Positions 11,870 to 23,438 of a DNA stretch of 64,000 bases are shown here, piece by piece. A program made the position numbers and the translations under genes. Position 1 is the stretch's first letter; every line of letters starts with the position of its first letter. The stretch is from Asterias rubens (taxonomy: Eukaryota > Echinodermata > Asteroidea > Forcipulatida > Asteriidae), in the NCBI RefSeq assembly GCF_902459465.1, contig NC_047072.1, positions 14,158,184 through 14,222,183 on the forward strand. The letters run 5' to 3'. The notes below the pieces were generated by a model that worked only from the letters and a program-made list of their open reading frames with translations, ran no database searches and had not been told where the DNA came from.

Positions 11870-12224
11870 GACTAAAGTCTAGCTTATATAAGTTTGGTCA
11901 GAATGGTGTTATACATAATTTATAGCCTCCTGAATTATGTATTTACCCCCCCCATGAAAATGTCTGGTTACACCACTGTTTATGATTGAAGATAACAATG
12001 GCAATTGTCTCCATGCCCCTGCCTCCCTGGCCATTGCTTCCATTGCCCTCGCAATTTTTCGAATCGAATTCAAGTTATGGGCATGCCCACTTCTTCTTTT
12101 TTTTCTAGTAAAGAAAGACTAAAAATCATTCATCATTATTTTGCTGCAAAGCAAATATAAATTTCAGACTTCAATAATCCTTTCAAACACAACTTCAATG
12201 AGTGGACGTCAATATAAAATGTAT

Positions 12225-12230
12225 TTTATT
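12225..12230 (-). terminator. MYCBP: candidate poly(A) signal of MYCBP
   Basis: Minus-strand AATAAA lies about 1.1 kb beyond the MYCBP stop codon. If used, the 3' untranslated region would include the family B element at 12328-12662. Confidence 0.35.
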
Positions 12231-12327
12231 TGAACAGCCATAAAACAAGTTAATAATGATGACGTCAGAATTGTACACAATGAAAATTCACTATGTAGAA
12301 AATTCACTATGTAGAAACTTGACAATG

Positions 12328-12662
12328 TAAAGGGCTTGGGTACTTTTTGTAACACAAAACACAATGTCCACAGATTTACGTTAAACTTGCATCGTTTGAA
12401 GATAATGATACTGATAGTATAAAGCATACCTTATAATTATTAGCCGAGGTGCTGTAGGTGTTCAGATATGAGTAAAGCACTATCACAAACAATGCTTTAC
12501 ATGCTAAAATAATTTGTGTCTTTTGTTTTACTCATTTCTCAAAAAACTACTGCACCTCAGCAAGTATTATTTAAGGGAAACTTTCTACCATCATTATTTT
12601 CAAAACGTAAATTTGTGGACATTGTGTTTTGTGTCCCACAAAAAGTACCCAGACTCTTTAAA
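12328..12662 (+). mobile_element. MITE family B, copy 2
   Basis: Left end TAAAGGGCTTGGGTACTTTT, right end the inverse AAAAAGTACCCAGACTCTTT. The arms share AACACAAAACACAATGTCCA with its complement near the right end. It is homologous along its length to 9494-9868 and has no coding capacity. Confidence 0.8.
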
Positions 12663-13344
12663 AGGCAAACTTCAACACAAACATTTTTTCTTTGGACCAA
12701 AATCGTAACAGTTTTTTTTAGGAATATCAATAAGTTACTTGAATCTAAAAAAAAAAACTCTAATTGCCCAAGATTGTTTCAAATACGCAGATGATCAGCC
12801 AAAATACTTCTCATGGGCCGGGTGACGAAATCACACTTACTAAAAAAAACAAGGGGGCAGAGAAAATCTACTTCCTTTTTCCATATATATATTACACAAA
12901 ATAAATTATATACACAGTGAAATGCATATTAACTAATCTTTTCTGAATTAAAACACTAAACTTCTCAATCCAAAGAATTTCATAAGTTGGTTCATATTTC
13001 TGAGAATCCAATAAGTCAACCTTGAGTGTCTCCTCGAAGGAAAATGTTGTCAAATAAATTGTGTCATTATTTCCCACAGAAGAACAATGTAATACAAATT
13101 TAGGAAAACACGTGATAAAGTTTTCAAAAACAGATTGTTAATCTTTTACAAAGCATTGTACAAAAATGTTAACAGTTAACACAGCCGCAAAGCCGAAATG
13201 TGTTGCTTTTCAGCAAACTTCCCAAAAAACTTGTGTGGTAGCCTAAAAGTAACTCCTGCTTAGCGATGTTATCAGGTCAGGTAACTGTCGGTATGACATT
13301 CCTTGCATGGAATAATGGTGAGGTCGATAAGTCAGCTAGAATAT

Positions 13345-16287
13345 TTAGCCCTCGGAGCCCTGCTCACCATCTGGGTTCTCTTGCTGCAACTAAAATAATA
13401 AGTATAAAGGTCATGTTGTTAAAAGAGGAAAAATTCCTACTTGTGTTGCTTTGCTGTCATTAAGCAAAGTGTACTGTAAAATAGACCGCTTCATAAAGCC
13501 CCAACCAACATAGTAAATGTCTTTCTACAACATTACCACATGGGAAAGGTGTATGCGTCTTGTACTGCAGAGCAATGCTACACAAAAAGTACATGCTGCA
13601 GGATTCTGAATGGCGGCTGCTGGTGTACATTTTCAAGTGGGATTTGACATGATTGGTCAACAGTGTAGCCAGTAACTGTATATAGATTTTGCATCAATAT
13701 GTCATCAACTACAAATCAATTTTCAGATTGTTAAGATATTAAATATAAAGAAGTTTCATGTGAAGCAGTAATGCTGAATTTTGAATATTATAATTGGAAA
13801 AATCACCCAGCAAAAGGCCACAGGGCCAACCGACGATCCAAAGAAATATTGAAAAGATGAAGGGAGAGGGTCTGTGTCTGTTCACTCTTGATGTGCATTA
13901 CATTGTGAGATGGTAGAAAGCAAGATACAGTAGGGAAATCAACAGTAAAGCAATATAAAGGGAATGACGTCTCACAGTGTGAAGGACTTTGGAACTGATG
14001 CAGTGAAGGGATGGGAAGATACGGACTAGTATCTACTAGGCCCTACAGGTTTAGGTGCATATAATAGTAGTAATGCATACAGGAGGGACAATTCTAATTT
14101 TAGTTCTAGTCAATGCAAATAGTAAGGAAAACTGATGTTTCACCTTTGATTTGAGTTCTTTATTCTCATCTTGAAGCTGTTCAACTTTCTGCTGTAGTTC
14201 ACTGACTTGAAGTCTTAATGCTTCAACGTCTGCAGTCTCTGGACCAGCTACATTCAGATGCTGCTTCAAGAAGCTGGCAGGTAAATTTGATTTAAGGAAA
14301 AGTACATTTCCTTCTGGGGAAAATCATCAAACATTCACACTTCCAGATAGTGAACGATCATGAATAAGGACAGAAATTTTTACAACAGAGGTATAACCTT
14401 TTGACATGCTGAAATTATATTTTCCTCTGAATATGCATATTATCTCTAGCTTTTTAGACACCATAAATCGTTTTAAACCAATTCCAATGAAATGAAAGCT
14501 AAAACTGTTTGCACATCTTGTTTCTTTATGTAATGAAACCAAGGAAAGTAAAGTCTTTTCTTCAATTGAATGGTGGCTTGTAGTTTCCCCTATCTAAGTT
14601 TCACAAGTTGCAGTCAGCCTAGAGGGATCAAGACACAGTTTAGTTATGCTAATTTGTCGAGGTGTGCGGTGTTTAAAACGTCAACCGTTCTACGTTCACA
14701 GACATAATTTCGGTCAGTCTCTGGTAAGTTTTGTAGATTTTGTCTTCACAAAATATTTTCTCAATTTTTTTAAAGTGTTCTTTAATTGATTTATTATACA
14801 ATGAGCATCAAATTCTTAATCTTAGAGTGTGTGTATCGATTTTTGAAAGTGGTAAAAATGTGGCAGATCAGGTCACTACTCACAAGTCCGACAAAAATTG
14901 TCAAAATTGCACATACAAATGGTAATTTGTTACAAGTGTTGTATCGTAACCATCCAGTCTTTGACAGTCAGGAGAATGGAGGGCTCTACAACCCTAGCTA
15001 GTGTTGTGGCTAACTGAATGGCAGCTAGTGTAACCAACCATTGTCATTGTTTCACAAATTGCAGTGTACCTGGATGTGGAGAGAACAGTTAGACCCAGTT
15101 ACTTGGGCGCTGTATTCCTTTTTTTCTCTTGAAAATTTGACATTATCTGTCATACTAGCCCCCCAGCGAAAGCCAGTACATGTACATGGTTCAGGACACC
15201 AACATTTTCTCTGACTGTCACACAAAAAATGCTCCAAAATGTTGAAAATACCCAACGAATTACCTTCAAAACTGCCTACTGGCCTCTAATGCAACACCAG
15301 GATTGAAATTGTACTCACAGGGTTTTTTTGGTGCTCAAAAATGATGATTTCTGAGCAATCTGCTGGACCGTCCGTCTCTTCATGCCAAACTAATATTTAA
15401 AAATATCAATGACTCGGACCCACAATGTAGTTTTAAAACATTGAACATTTTGAATGGCCCCCTTACTGGGTCTAGAAAACAGTAAATAGTAGATACCCTA
15501 AGCACTCTATTCTCACTGTGGATGTCAAATCCAAACATTATCTTTTGGTTATTTTATGCTTAAAAAAAAATGCATAACAAATAATAATAGACAAGTGCTC
15601 TTGCAATTGACTATAGTAATTAGTATTTAGTCTGAATTTAACAAAAAGGATACTCTAGGGCATTGTTGGGCTTCTCTGGTTCTTCATACAGCGACACAAG
15701 GATCTTTGTGAGTGAGTCCAGTACCCCAGCCTTCTCAAGGTATTTTCTGAACTCTTCACGCTTGGAATCAGCAGGCTAAACAAAACAAAAAACAAATAAT
15801 GGAAAAGTTTCCGTATGGCACCACCACTTTTTCATTCGAATTTACCTCAATGAGTAAAATTGAGTGAAGAAGTGGTGGCGCCATTCGGAAAGTTATCCCA
15901 AATAATTAATACAAAATTCAAAAAACAAGCAACACAACACTATGTAGGCCTAAGTAGAAGAAGATTCTTTAAAATTATATAACTAATTGATGAGATTGAG
16001 AAGGATCTGTGTCTACTCTAGTCTAAGCTAATAGTATACTTCCTTAGCAATAAGCATTTTGAATTCATTTAAAAGGTAAAATAAGCAATTTCTACATTAA
16101 ACAATTCCCAGACGTGTGAGGGCGACCTTCAACTTCTTAACGGTGTGTGATTAGATTTTTAGGGAATTAAGATTTAGATAGTTAGAACGTAAAAAAAAAA
16201 GAGATGTGAATGAAAATTGTACTTTTCCCATGCAAATTGTTACCCAAAATTGTTTTGATAAAATGTACATACCCTGAAAGTCGTCAT
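13345..16287 (-). CDS. MYCBP: c-Myc-binding protein (AMY-1)
   Basis: Four exons, 16287-16273, 15775-15654, 14273-14144 and 13389-13345, join with phases 0, 2 and 0 into exactly 103 residues, the length of the human protein. The N-terminal part carries the diagnostic DSKREEFRKYLEKAGVLD followed by SLYEEPEKPNNAL. The middle has DFLKQHL. The C-terminal half is a heptad-like coiled coil (LRLQVSELQQKVEQLQDEN), as in AMY-1. The protein binds the N-terminal region of c-Myc and also associates with A-kinase anchoring proteins. Its cellular role in invertebrates is less clear. The 15-base first coding exon (MTTFR) ends in GTATGT. The gene is convergent with POLR2F and head-to-head with TMEM39, 994 bases apart. 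Confidence 0.96.
15801..15898 (+). mobile_element. hAT-like MITE family F, copy 1 (98 bp)
   Basis: The foldback arms start GGAAAAGTTTCCGTATGG and end with the complement of GGATAACTTTCCGAATGG. The element is bounded by an exact 8-bp direct duplication CAAATAAT (15793-15800 and 15899-15906). An 8-bp duplication is typical of hAT transposases. It lies in MYCBP intron 1. Confidence 0.9.
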
Positions 16288-17281
16288 TATTAGTTCTCTC
16301 TGAGGTTCAGATAAAAATGCAATATCAGAAAGAAAACACAAGCAAATGAATTCTGAACACGAATTACACTGCAGATCAGAGGTCAGGTGGGTTGCTATGC
16401 GAAGTTAAGTTTCGTGTGTGTGCCACAAAACTGATTGACACCTCTAGCCCTTGTGAAGAAAATAATAACCATTTGTGTGTACTGTAATATAAGTTTAACA
16501 AATTTAAAAATGCTAAAATTGATCAAACAAATTGATTAAGTTGCTTAAATATTATTTTAGTATGAATATTTATTTCAATAAGTATTTTTTAAATAACAGG
16601 AACTAAATTACACAAAATAAATACTGAAATGCTCGAGGTCAACAGCAAAACCAAAAGGTCGACCTGTCGCAGGGTAAAGTTTTAAATAGAATTTAAATTA
16701 AAACATTGATTTTTTGTTTTTAGGCAACAATAAATAATTGTTTCTGAAATTGTAAATTTTAAAAGTAATAAATATGACAAATATAATTAGGCTATGGATT
16801 AAAAATACACTTATTTAATAAAAAATAATGTCAGAGGTCAATAAATAACGTGCTTGAAAAAAATCAACAGAGGGCGGCATTCAAGATTAACAGTGCCAAA
16901 AAAAGGCTCTTTCAAATAAATCGAGTAATTCAAAAGAGGGCGGCATTCAAACTTAACGGTCCAAAAATGAAAAAATTATTGTGTGCAAACACTTTATTTA
17001 TATTTAAAAAGATAATGCGTTTTAAAAACAAAATGAGACGTATACTTGATATGATACTTCAATGATATTACAGATGTAATGGCATAAACACTTTTTACAC
17101 CAAATAAATAATATTTATTATACTAATGTGAAAGGTCGATTAGAACGTAACGAAACACTGCCACGTGAGGGCGGTATTCAAAGTTAATGGTTTATCGAAA
17201 AGTTGACAGCTGTCTACAGAAACTAAACTATTCTCTCCTAAAATCGTATTGATTTTGAACATCCTGTCGTCATCTACAAGA
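16288..17281. promoter_or_regulatory. shared MYCBP/TMEM39 divergent promoter region
   Basis: These 994 bases separate the two start codons. The sequence is AT-rich and no TATA position can be assigned with confidence. Three copies of a motif of about 20 bases related to AGAGGGCGGCATTCAA occur in the TMEM39 sense at 16865-16884, 16931-16950 and 17162-17183. Confidence 0.55.
16865..17190 (+). promoter_or_regulatory. three copies of AGAGGGCGGYATTCAA motif
   Basis: Copies at 16865-16884 (CAACAGAGGGCGGCATTCAA), 16931-16950 and 17162-17183 share GAGGGCGGYATTCAA. Each is followed within a few bases by TTAA. A similar CAACAGAGGGCAG lies 27 bases before the POLR2F start codon. This suggests a promoter-associated binding site, but copies of an old repeat cannot be excluded. 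Confidence 0.45.
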
Positions 17282-20200
17282 ATGGCAGGGGGACGAAGAG
17301 GTCCTGGAAGACCTCAGCTTAGTCGGACAGCCCCACCTCCACCAATTCATGCTGCTAATATGGGAACTGCTGGGCAAACGACCATGACTACAACCATCAG
17401 ACACAGGTTAGTCACCCACTGCTCACTCACACCTCAAATCCATGCAATCAAAATCATGATGAAAAAAAGCTCAATCCATGTGTAACTTACCACATAAGTT
17501 TACCATACTTAATTCCCTATAGGAGTCAGCATGATTAAGATTGATGTAGTGTTATAAATATAACTGCAGTGTTGGTCCAGTTCATTGATCGATGGTCAAA
17601 CTCAAATGGTGGACTCTGGAGGAATAAATCTAATTTATTCCTCCATGAACAAACCAATCACATCATTGAATTTTTAAATCAGTACTTACACTTATTAAGG
17701 CAGTGGACACTATTGGTAATTGTCAAAGACCAGTCTTCTCACTTGGTGTATCTCAACATATGCATAAAATAATAATGATGAAAAAAACCCTTGTCACTTG
17801 AAGTTGTGTGCTTTCCGATGCTTGATTTCGAGACCTCAAATTCTAAACCTGACGTCTCTAAAACTAAATCAAGTTCTTGGAAAATGACTTCTTTCTCGAA
17901 AACTACGTTAGGAAAAGTTTCCGTATGGCGCCACCACTTTTTCATTCGATATGAAATAATATAGTATCTAATTTACCTCAATGAGATATCCTTTTTTGTA
18001 AAAATTAGTGAAAAAGTGGTGGCGCCATACGGAATGTTATCCCTACGTTACTTCAGAGGGAGCCGTTTCTCACAATGTTTTATATTATCAACCTCTCCCC
18101 ATTACTCGTTACCAAGTTAGGTTTTATGCTAATAATTATTTTGAGTAATGACCAATAGTGTCCACTGTCTTTAACTAACACTTACATTACACTAAGGTTT
18201 GATGGGATTTTTAGTCTGTCATCAGTTCAGTTGGCAGTTGGCTTCCACCACTCGCTTCAATTCAATTCTTGAATCTTCTTGCCCCCACTGATGGATATGG
18301 ATGGGCTGCTGGCGCATGCGCATGGCCTGGAGTCAAATCACTACGATGATTGAGCAGTGAGGTGTATTTATAATAGCTTGAAATGAATACCCTTTCAGTC
18401 TTATATAATGTGTCAACAAAAATAGGCTGTTTGTGAAATATTGTGTGTAAGCTGCATATGATACATTTGATCATGTTGATTTCTTTTTTCAGTGAATCCA
18501 TAAATATTTCTTTATTGTCTTAAAAGGAATGGGCCTGGTGCTATGCCAGCTAGTGCCCCACTGACCACGCTTATTACGATTACACCAATCCATCATCCAT
18601 CTATCCCAGTCCTGCCAGTAGAGGGCAGTCTTACCTTCGAAGTCACGGTGGTCCTCTACCTATTTACTGTGCTGTTTCTACAGTATGTGAACATCTACAA
18701 GACTGTCTGGTGGCTGCCTCTGTCACCATCTCAAACAGCTATGGTTTGTACCCACAAGTAGTCTGGTTTCAAAGCATAACTTTTTGTGCTTCTTGTTTTG
18801 GAAAACATTCCATAGCAAGTTGTTCACATGCATAATATGAACAAATAGTTTTCTCTAAAGATCAGCCATAAAACTTTAGAGCCAATCCTTTTAAGTGCCA
18901 TAAAATATAAAATAAAATAAAAAATAAAAAATAAGTTTTGTTTGCTGGGAAGTAAGATGTCTGGAACTTGCAATCATCAAATTATACAAAATTTACTTTT
19001 TGTTACTTTACTGGATAGGAGTGTTTTATGACCTGTCCTGTTAAACTGCCTCAAATATATGTAAAATCGTTGTTTATGAGCACTTCTCAGAATTAAAGTT
19101 GCACCTCACCATTCAGATTTCCATAATATATTTGTTCATTTAAAGGGAAGGTACACTATTGGTAATTGTCAAAGACCAGTCTTCTCACCTAGTGTATCTC
19201 AACATATGCATAAAATAACAAACCTGTGAAAACTTGAGCTCAATTGGTCATCGGAGTTGGGAGAAAATGATGAAAGAAAAAACACCCTGGACGAATTTGT
19301 GTGCTTTCAGATAGGAATAAAAGACTTCTAGCTAGAAGTCTTTTATTATTTTAGTTAGAAATTACATCTATTTCAAAATCTATGCTACTTCAGAGGGAGT
19401 CGTTTCCCACAATGTTTTATACTATCAACAGCTCTCCAATGCTCGTTACCAAGTCGGTTTTTAAGTTAATGATTGTTTTGAGTAAATACCAAACGTGTAC
19501 CTTCCCTTTAATCCCAACCATGACAAGACCTTAAAATGTAGGACAATGTATTGACTCCCTTGCATGCACTTCACACAGAGACTGTGCCTTGTTTACCATT
19601 CGGGAGGCATAAGGTAAGCTTGTAAAGGCTGCATTACCTAAATTCCGCATTTACACTCATATCATGGGCATTGACTCCCAAAATGGCACAATCAACATTT
19701 TTGTGATGATGATGTCGGGTGAATTTGGTCAGTATCTCCTTTGCCAAATTGAAGGATTCAGAAGGACTGATGGCTGGAATGTCAGACAACTCGTCCGTCG
19801 GACAACTCGTCCGTTTGGACAACTCGACGGTTCAGACAACTCGACTGTTCGGACAACTCGACGGTTTGGACAACTCGACTTTGAGACAACTCGACGGATG
19901 GCCAAGACAAGTCGGCGGTTGAACTTTCCTGTATAATTCCTGCGATTCTATAATATTGATCATTATTATTGACCAATTATTATTTATCACAAGATAAATG
20001 TGGTGTTCCAGTGAAGCCATACTTGCAGAATCATCTTATAGTGACTATCTCGAGACTTTGTGTAAAAAACAGACTATGAGTATAACTCGAGTTGACTCTA
20101 TGTGTAGCCATCTAGCAGTTGTCTTCAATTTATTCAAAATAAAAGGTTTAAAAAAAAAACAATTAAAACATTAAATAATAAAAACATTATACAGCTCTAT

Positions 20201-23200
20201 TATTAGAAGATTTACTTTTATTTACTTTATTACCAACAACAATAACAACTCGATCATTGCTCTATGGTACAAGCATGCCGCGGGGTCATGGTAAACAATT
20301 ATCCGTTTGCCCGGATATAAACCCACCCACCATAATATACCCCCTCCCCCGGGGAACGCCAAGTCGGTGGTCAGTACATCCCCACCCCCAGGCCGCTATT
20401 TACCCCTCCCGCCGGCCCCGCGCTGAGCTCCCGTCACGGCCATCCGTCGACTTGTCTTGACCCCAAGTCGAGTTGTCTGACGGTTGAATAAATCATCCGT
20501 CGAGTTGTCTGAACCGTCGAGTTGTCCGAACGGACGAGTTGTCCGACGGACGAGTTGTCTGGTCTCCAATGGCTGTAAGGCCTAAATAACGATTTATTAT
20601 CACTGGGTCAGGCATTCCAATCAAATCCAAAGAATTTGGTGTGAAGTGAAATAAGAGAGGAGGATATTGGAGGATTGAGGTCACCTATAGACCTTTATCA
20701 CGGTGTGGTCATCTTGATTTTACTCAATTCCAACTCATTGTAACCAAACTGAGGCTAGACGAAATAATAATAGTCTGGTGCCATGTGCAATGAATGTTAG
20801 CATTCATTACTGTTATTGGAAACAGGGAACATGACCAAGATGGTGATAGCGTGATAAAGGTGTATAGGCGGGCCTAAAGAATAAGGGTTATCTTTCAATA
20901 ACAATAACACCTTTTTTGGTGTGGATGTTTTTTTTCCTACAGAACCTGTACCTGATTGATCCATACCTTGTTGTCTTCATTGTAATTGTACTGACCAGAC
21001 GTCTTGTGTGGAACTTGGTTACAGAGGTAAGATATTCCTTGGCCAAATTTCATAGAATTTGCTTCAGCTAAAGAAATCCTTGCTTGACAATCAAATGAGT
21101 TTACCGGCCAAGACTTCACTCAATTGTTATGCTAAGTAAACAGCAGCTAAAAAACAGTCACAAGCAATGTATATGACATAAGACTTTTGGCCAGTAACAT
21201 GTGTAAAATAAGCAAGCTATTTGTGCTTTTAAAAGCAATTTTTGTGCTTAAGCATCTCTTTGCACAGGTACAACATTTGTTGAAACACAAACAGCGTGCT
21301 TAATTTACAGCTCTATGAAATTGTCCCCTGTAGGACCCTGATCCCTTCATTTGTGTGTAAGTTGTTATCTTGTCACACCTCATATTCCCCTCAGTGTCAC
21401 AAGCCGACATCTATATTTCAATTTCCAGCACTATGACCAGTGTCTAGACTGGCTAGTTGAAAGATAGATGTGTAACCTCTGGAAGTGTACAATTCTTTCC
21501 CTTTCTTAAGTTAAAAAAACATGATACAACCAATTTGTGGAAGTTTAATTCAGTTTACATGTAGGTGATCAAATTGTCTAGAAAACTCTTTGATGGAAGT
21601 TTTTCTGTAGACCATTGATACTACAGAATGTTTATTGTTATAGTAGAAAAATAAGCTTTCAGATTAACAATCTTTCAATTTCAATTACTTTTGCAACAAA
21701 AGCTGTAGACCAACTCAGTTTCACGAATGTAAATATGTTCACTACCTCCCTACCTTCACCCTCTTGAAAAGTACGATTATTTTTTTTCCCGGTAGGTCTA
21801 CAAAGACGCCACTGTTTTCTCAGTCCTGTATTACCTGATCAAATCCATCAAACTTGTCATCGCTATTGGCGTCATTGGAGCAGCCTTGTGGTCCCTATGG
21901 AAACTGTTCCTCAGCAACTCTCCCTTGAATTTGTTCTTCCTTGCTTACCCGTGAGTATCAATGTTCACACTTTAATAACGGACCGGGTCTTCACGCTAAC
22001 GCTCGTGGGGGACGGAGCGCCGCTGGCCCCCACGAGCCACCTCTCCGACGAGTGCCTCCTGCTCTGCACTTTGCCGTGCACCCAGAACACCGTCTTGCCA
22101 CCAAGTCGGGGCCCCGTGCCGGGCCCCCACTGCTTGTAAGGATTCAGATAAAAGCTTCAGTAATTTAAGAGGGTAGCCTTAGCTGTTGATAACAAGACCT
22201 TCGTCAGAGACGCATATAAAACAAAATAAAGAAAATGCTACAATCATATGCAGGGACTATACTGTGTTCTTCGATACCTTAAAGGCAGTCGACACTATTG
22301 GTAATAGGAGACTTTCCAACGGGTAAATTTCCATTGTTTACGTAGTTCTGAACATGCGCATAATTCTGAGAACAATGGATTTACCCGGTAAGTCTGCTGC
22401 CCTCTATCGTCCCAGAAAGTCTCCCATTGCAAAGACTAGCCTTCACAGTTGATGTATCTCAACATATGCTTAAAATATCAAACCTGTGAAAATTTGAGCT
22501 CAATCGGTCATCGTACTTGCGAGATAATAATGAAAGAAAAAAACACCCTTGTCACACGAAGTTGTGTGCGTTTAGATGGTTGATTACGCTACCTCAAGGT
22601 CTAAATCTGAGGTCTCGAAATCAAATTTGTGGAAAATTACTTCTTTCTCGGAAACTATGGCACTTCAGAGGGAGCCGTTTCACACAATGTTTTTATACCA
22701 TCAAATCTCCCCATTACCCGTTATTTAACAGGGAGCCATAAGCACAATTTGTTTTCCAAGTTACCTTTGGGGCTAAAGCCACTTGGCTCTTGGGTTTGTT
22801 ATATTTGTAATATTTTAGTGCAATTTTGTATCTGTTGACTTTATACATTGAAGCAATTTAGGTCTTTTGGCCACATGTTTCAAATTGATGCAATGAGCAT
22901 AATAAACTTACCAGAATTTTTTTTTAAAGACCTAAAAACTTTACAAGAATTATTTGTTTGACCCATAGGTTGGTTTCCTACTTCCTCCTCTACGGCTTGA
23001 CCTTTGACCTTAACAAATCCGTTTTCGCCACAACCATCAATAAACTTCTTCAGAAAGGGGAGACATCCACAAACCACTCCTCACCTGAGAAGACCCTCTC
23101 CCCAATACCAAATCTGTCTCCCAGTGAGCCGATCCTACATAAGTGTACTCATATCGCTGTGGAGGTCCGCAAGGAGGCAGATATCTTGAAGTATGACTTC

Positions 23201-23400
23201 AATGCTCGGATGAAGAATGTGCTTTTCAATTCAATGGTGTGTGCTTACTATGTAGGATTCGTTCCTATATGCTTTTTGCAGGTAAGTTGTTTGAATCAGG
23301 AAGGTCTAATGGATTGTTTTGTTTCAATTCCCGGATCAATATTGTCATAAAACTAGAGGAGTAGAGGAAAGATTGTACTCCTCTCACATGTTTGTATTCC

Positions 23401-23438
<38 letters not shown>

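Noticed and set aside
19664-20020. Overlapping Arg/Thr/Gln-rich frames on both strands
   Set aside because: They come from the tandem GACAACTCG units of the foldback element, which stay open in several frames because of their composition.
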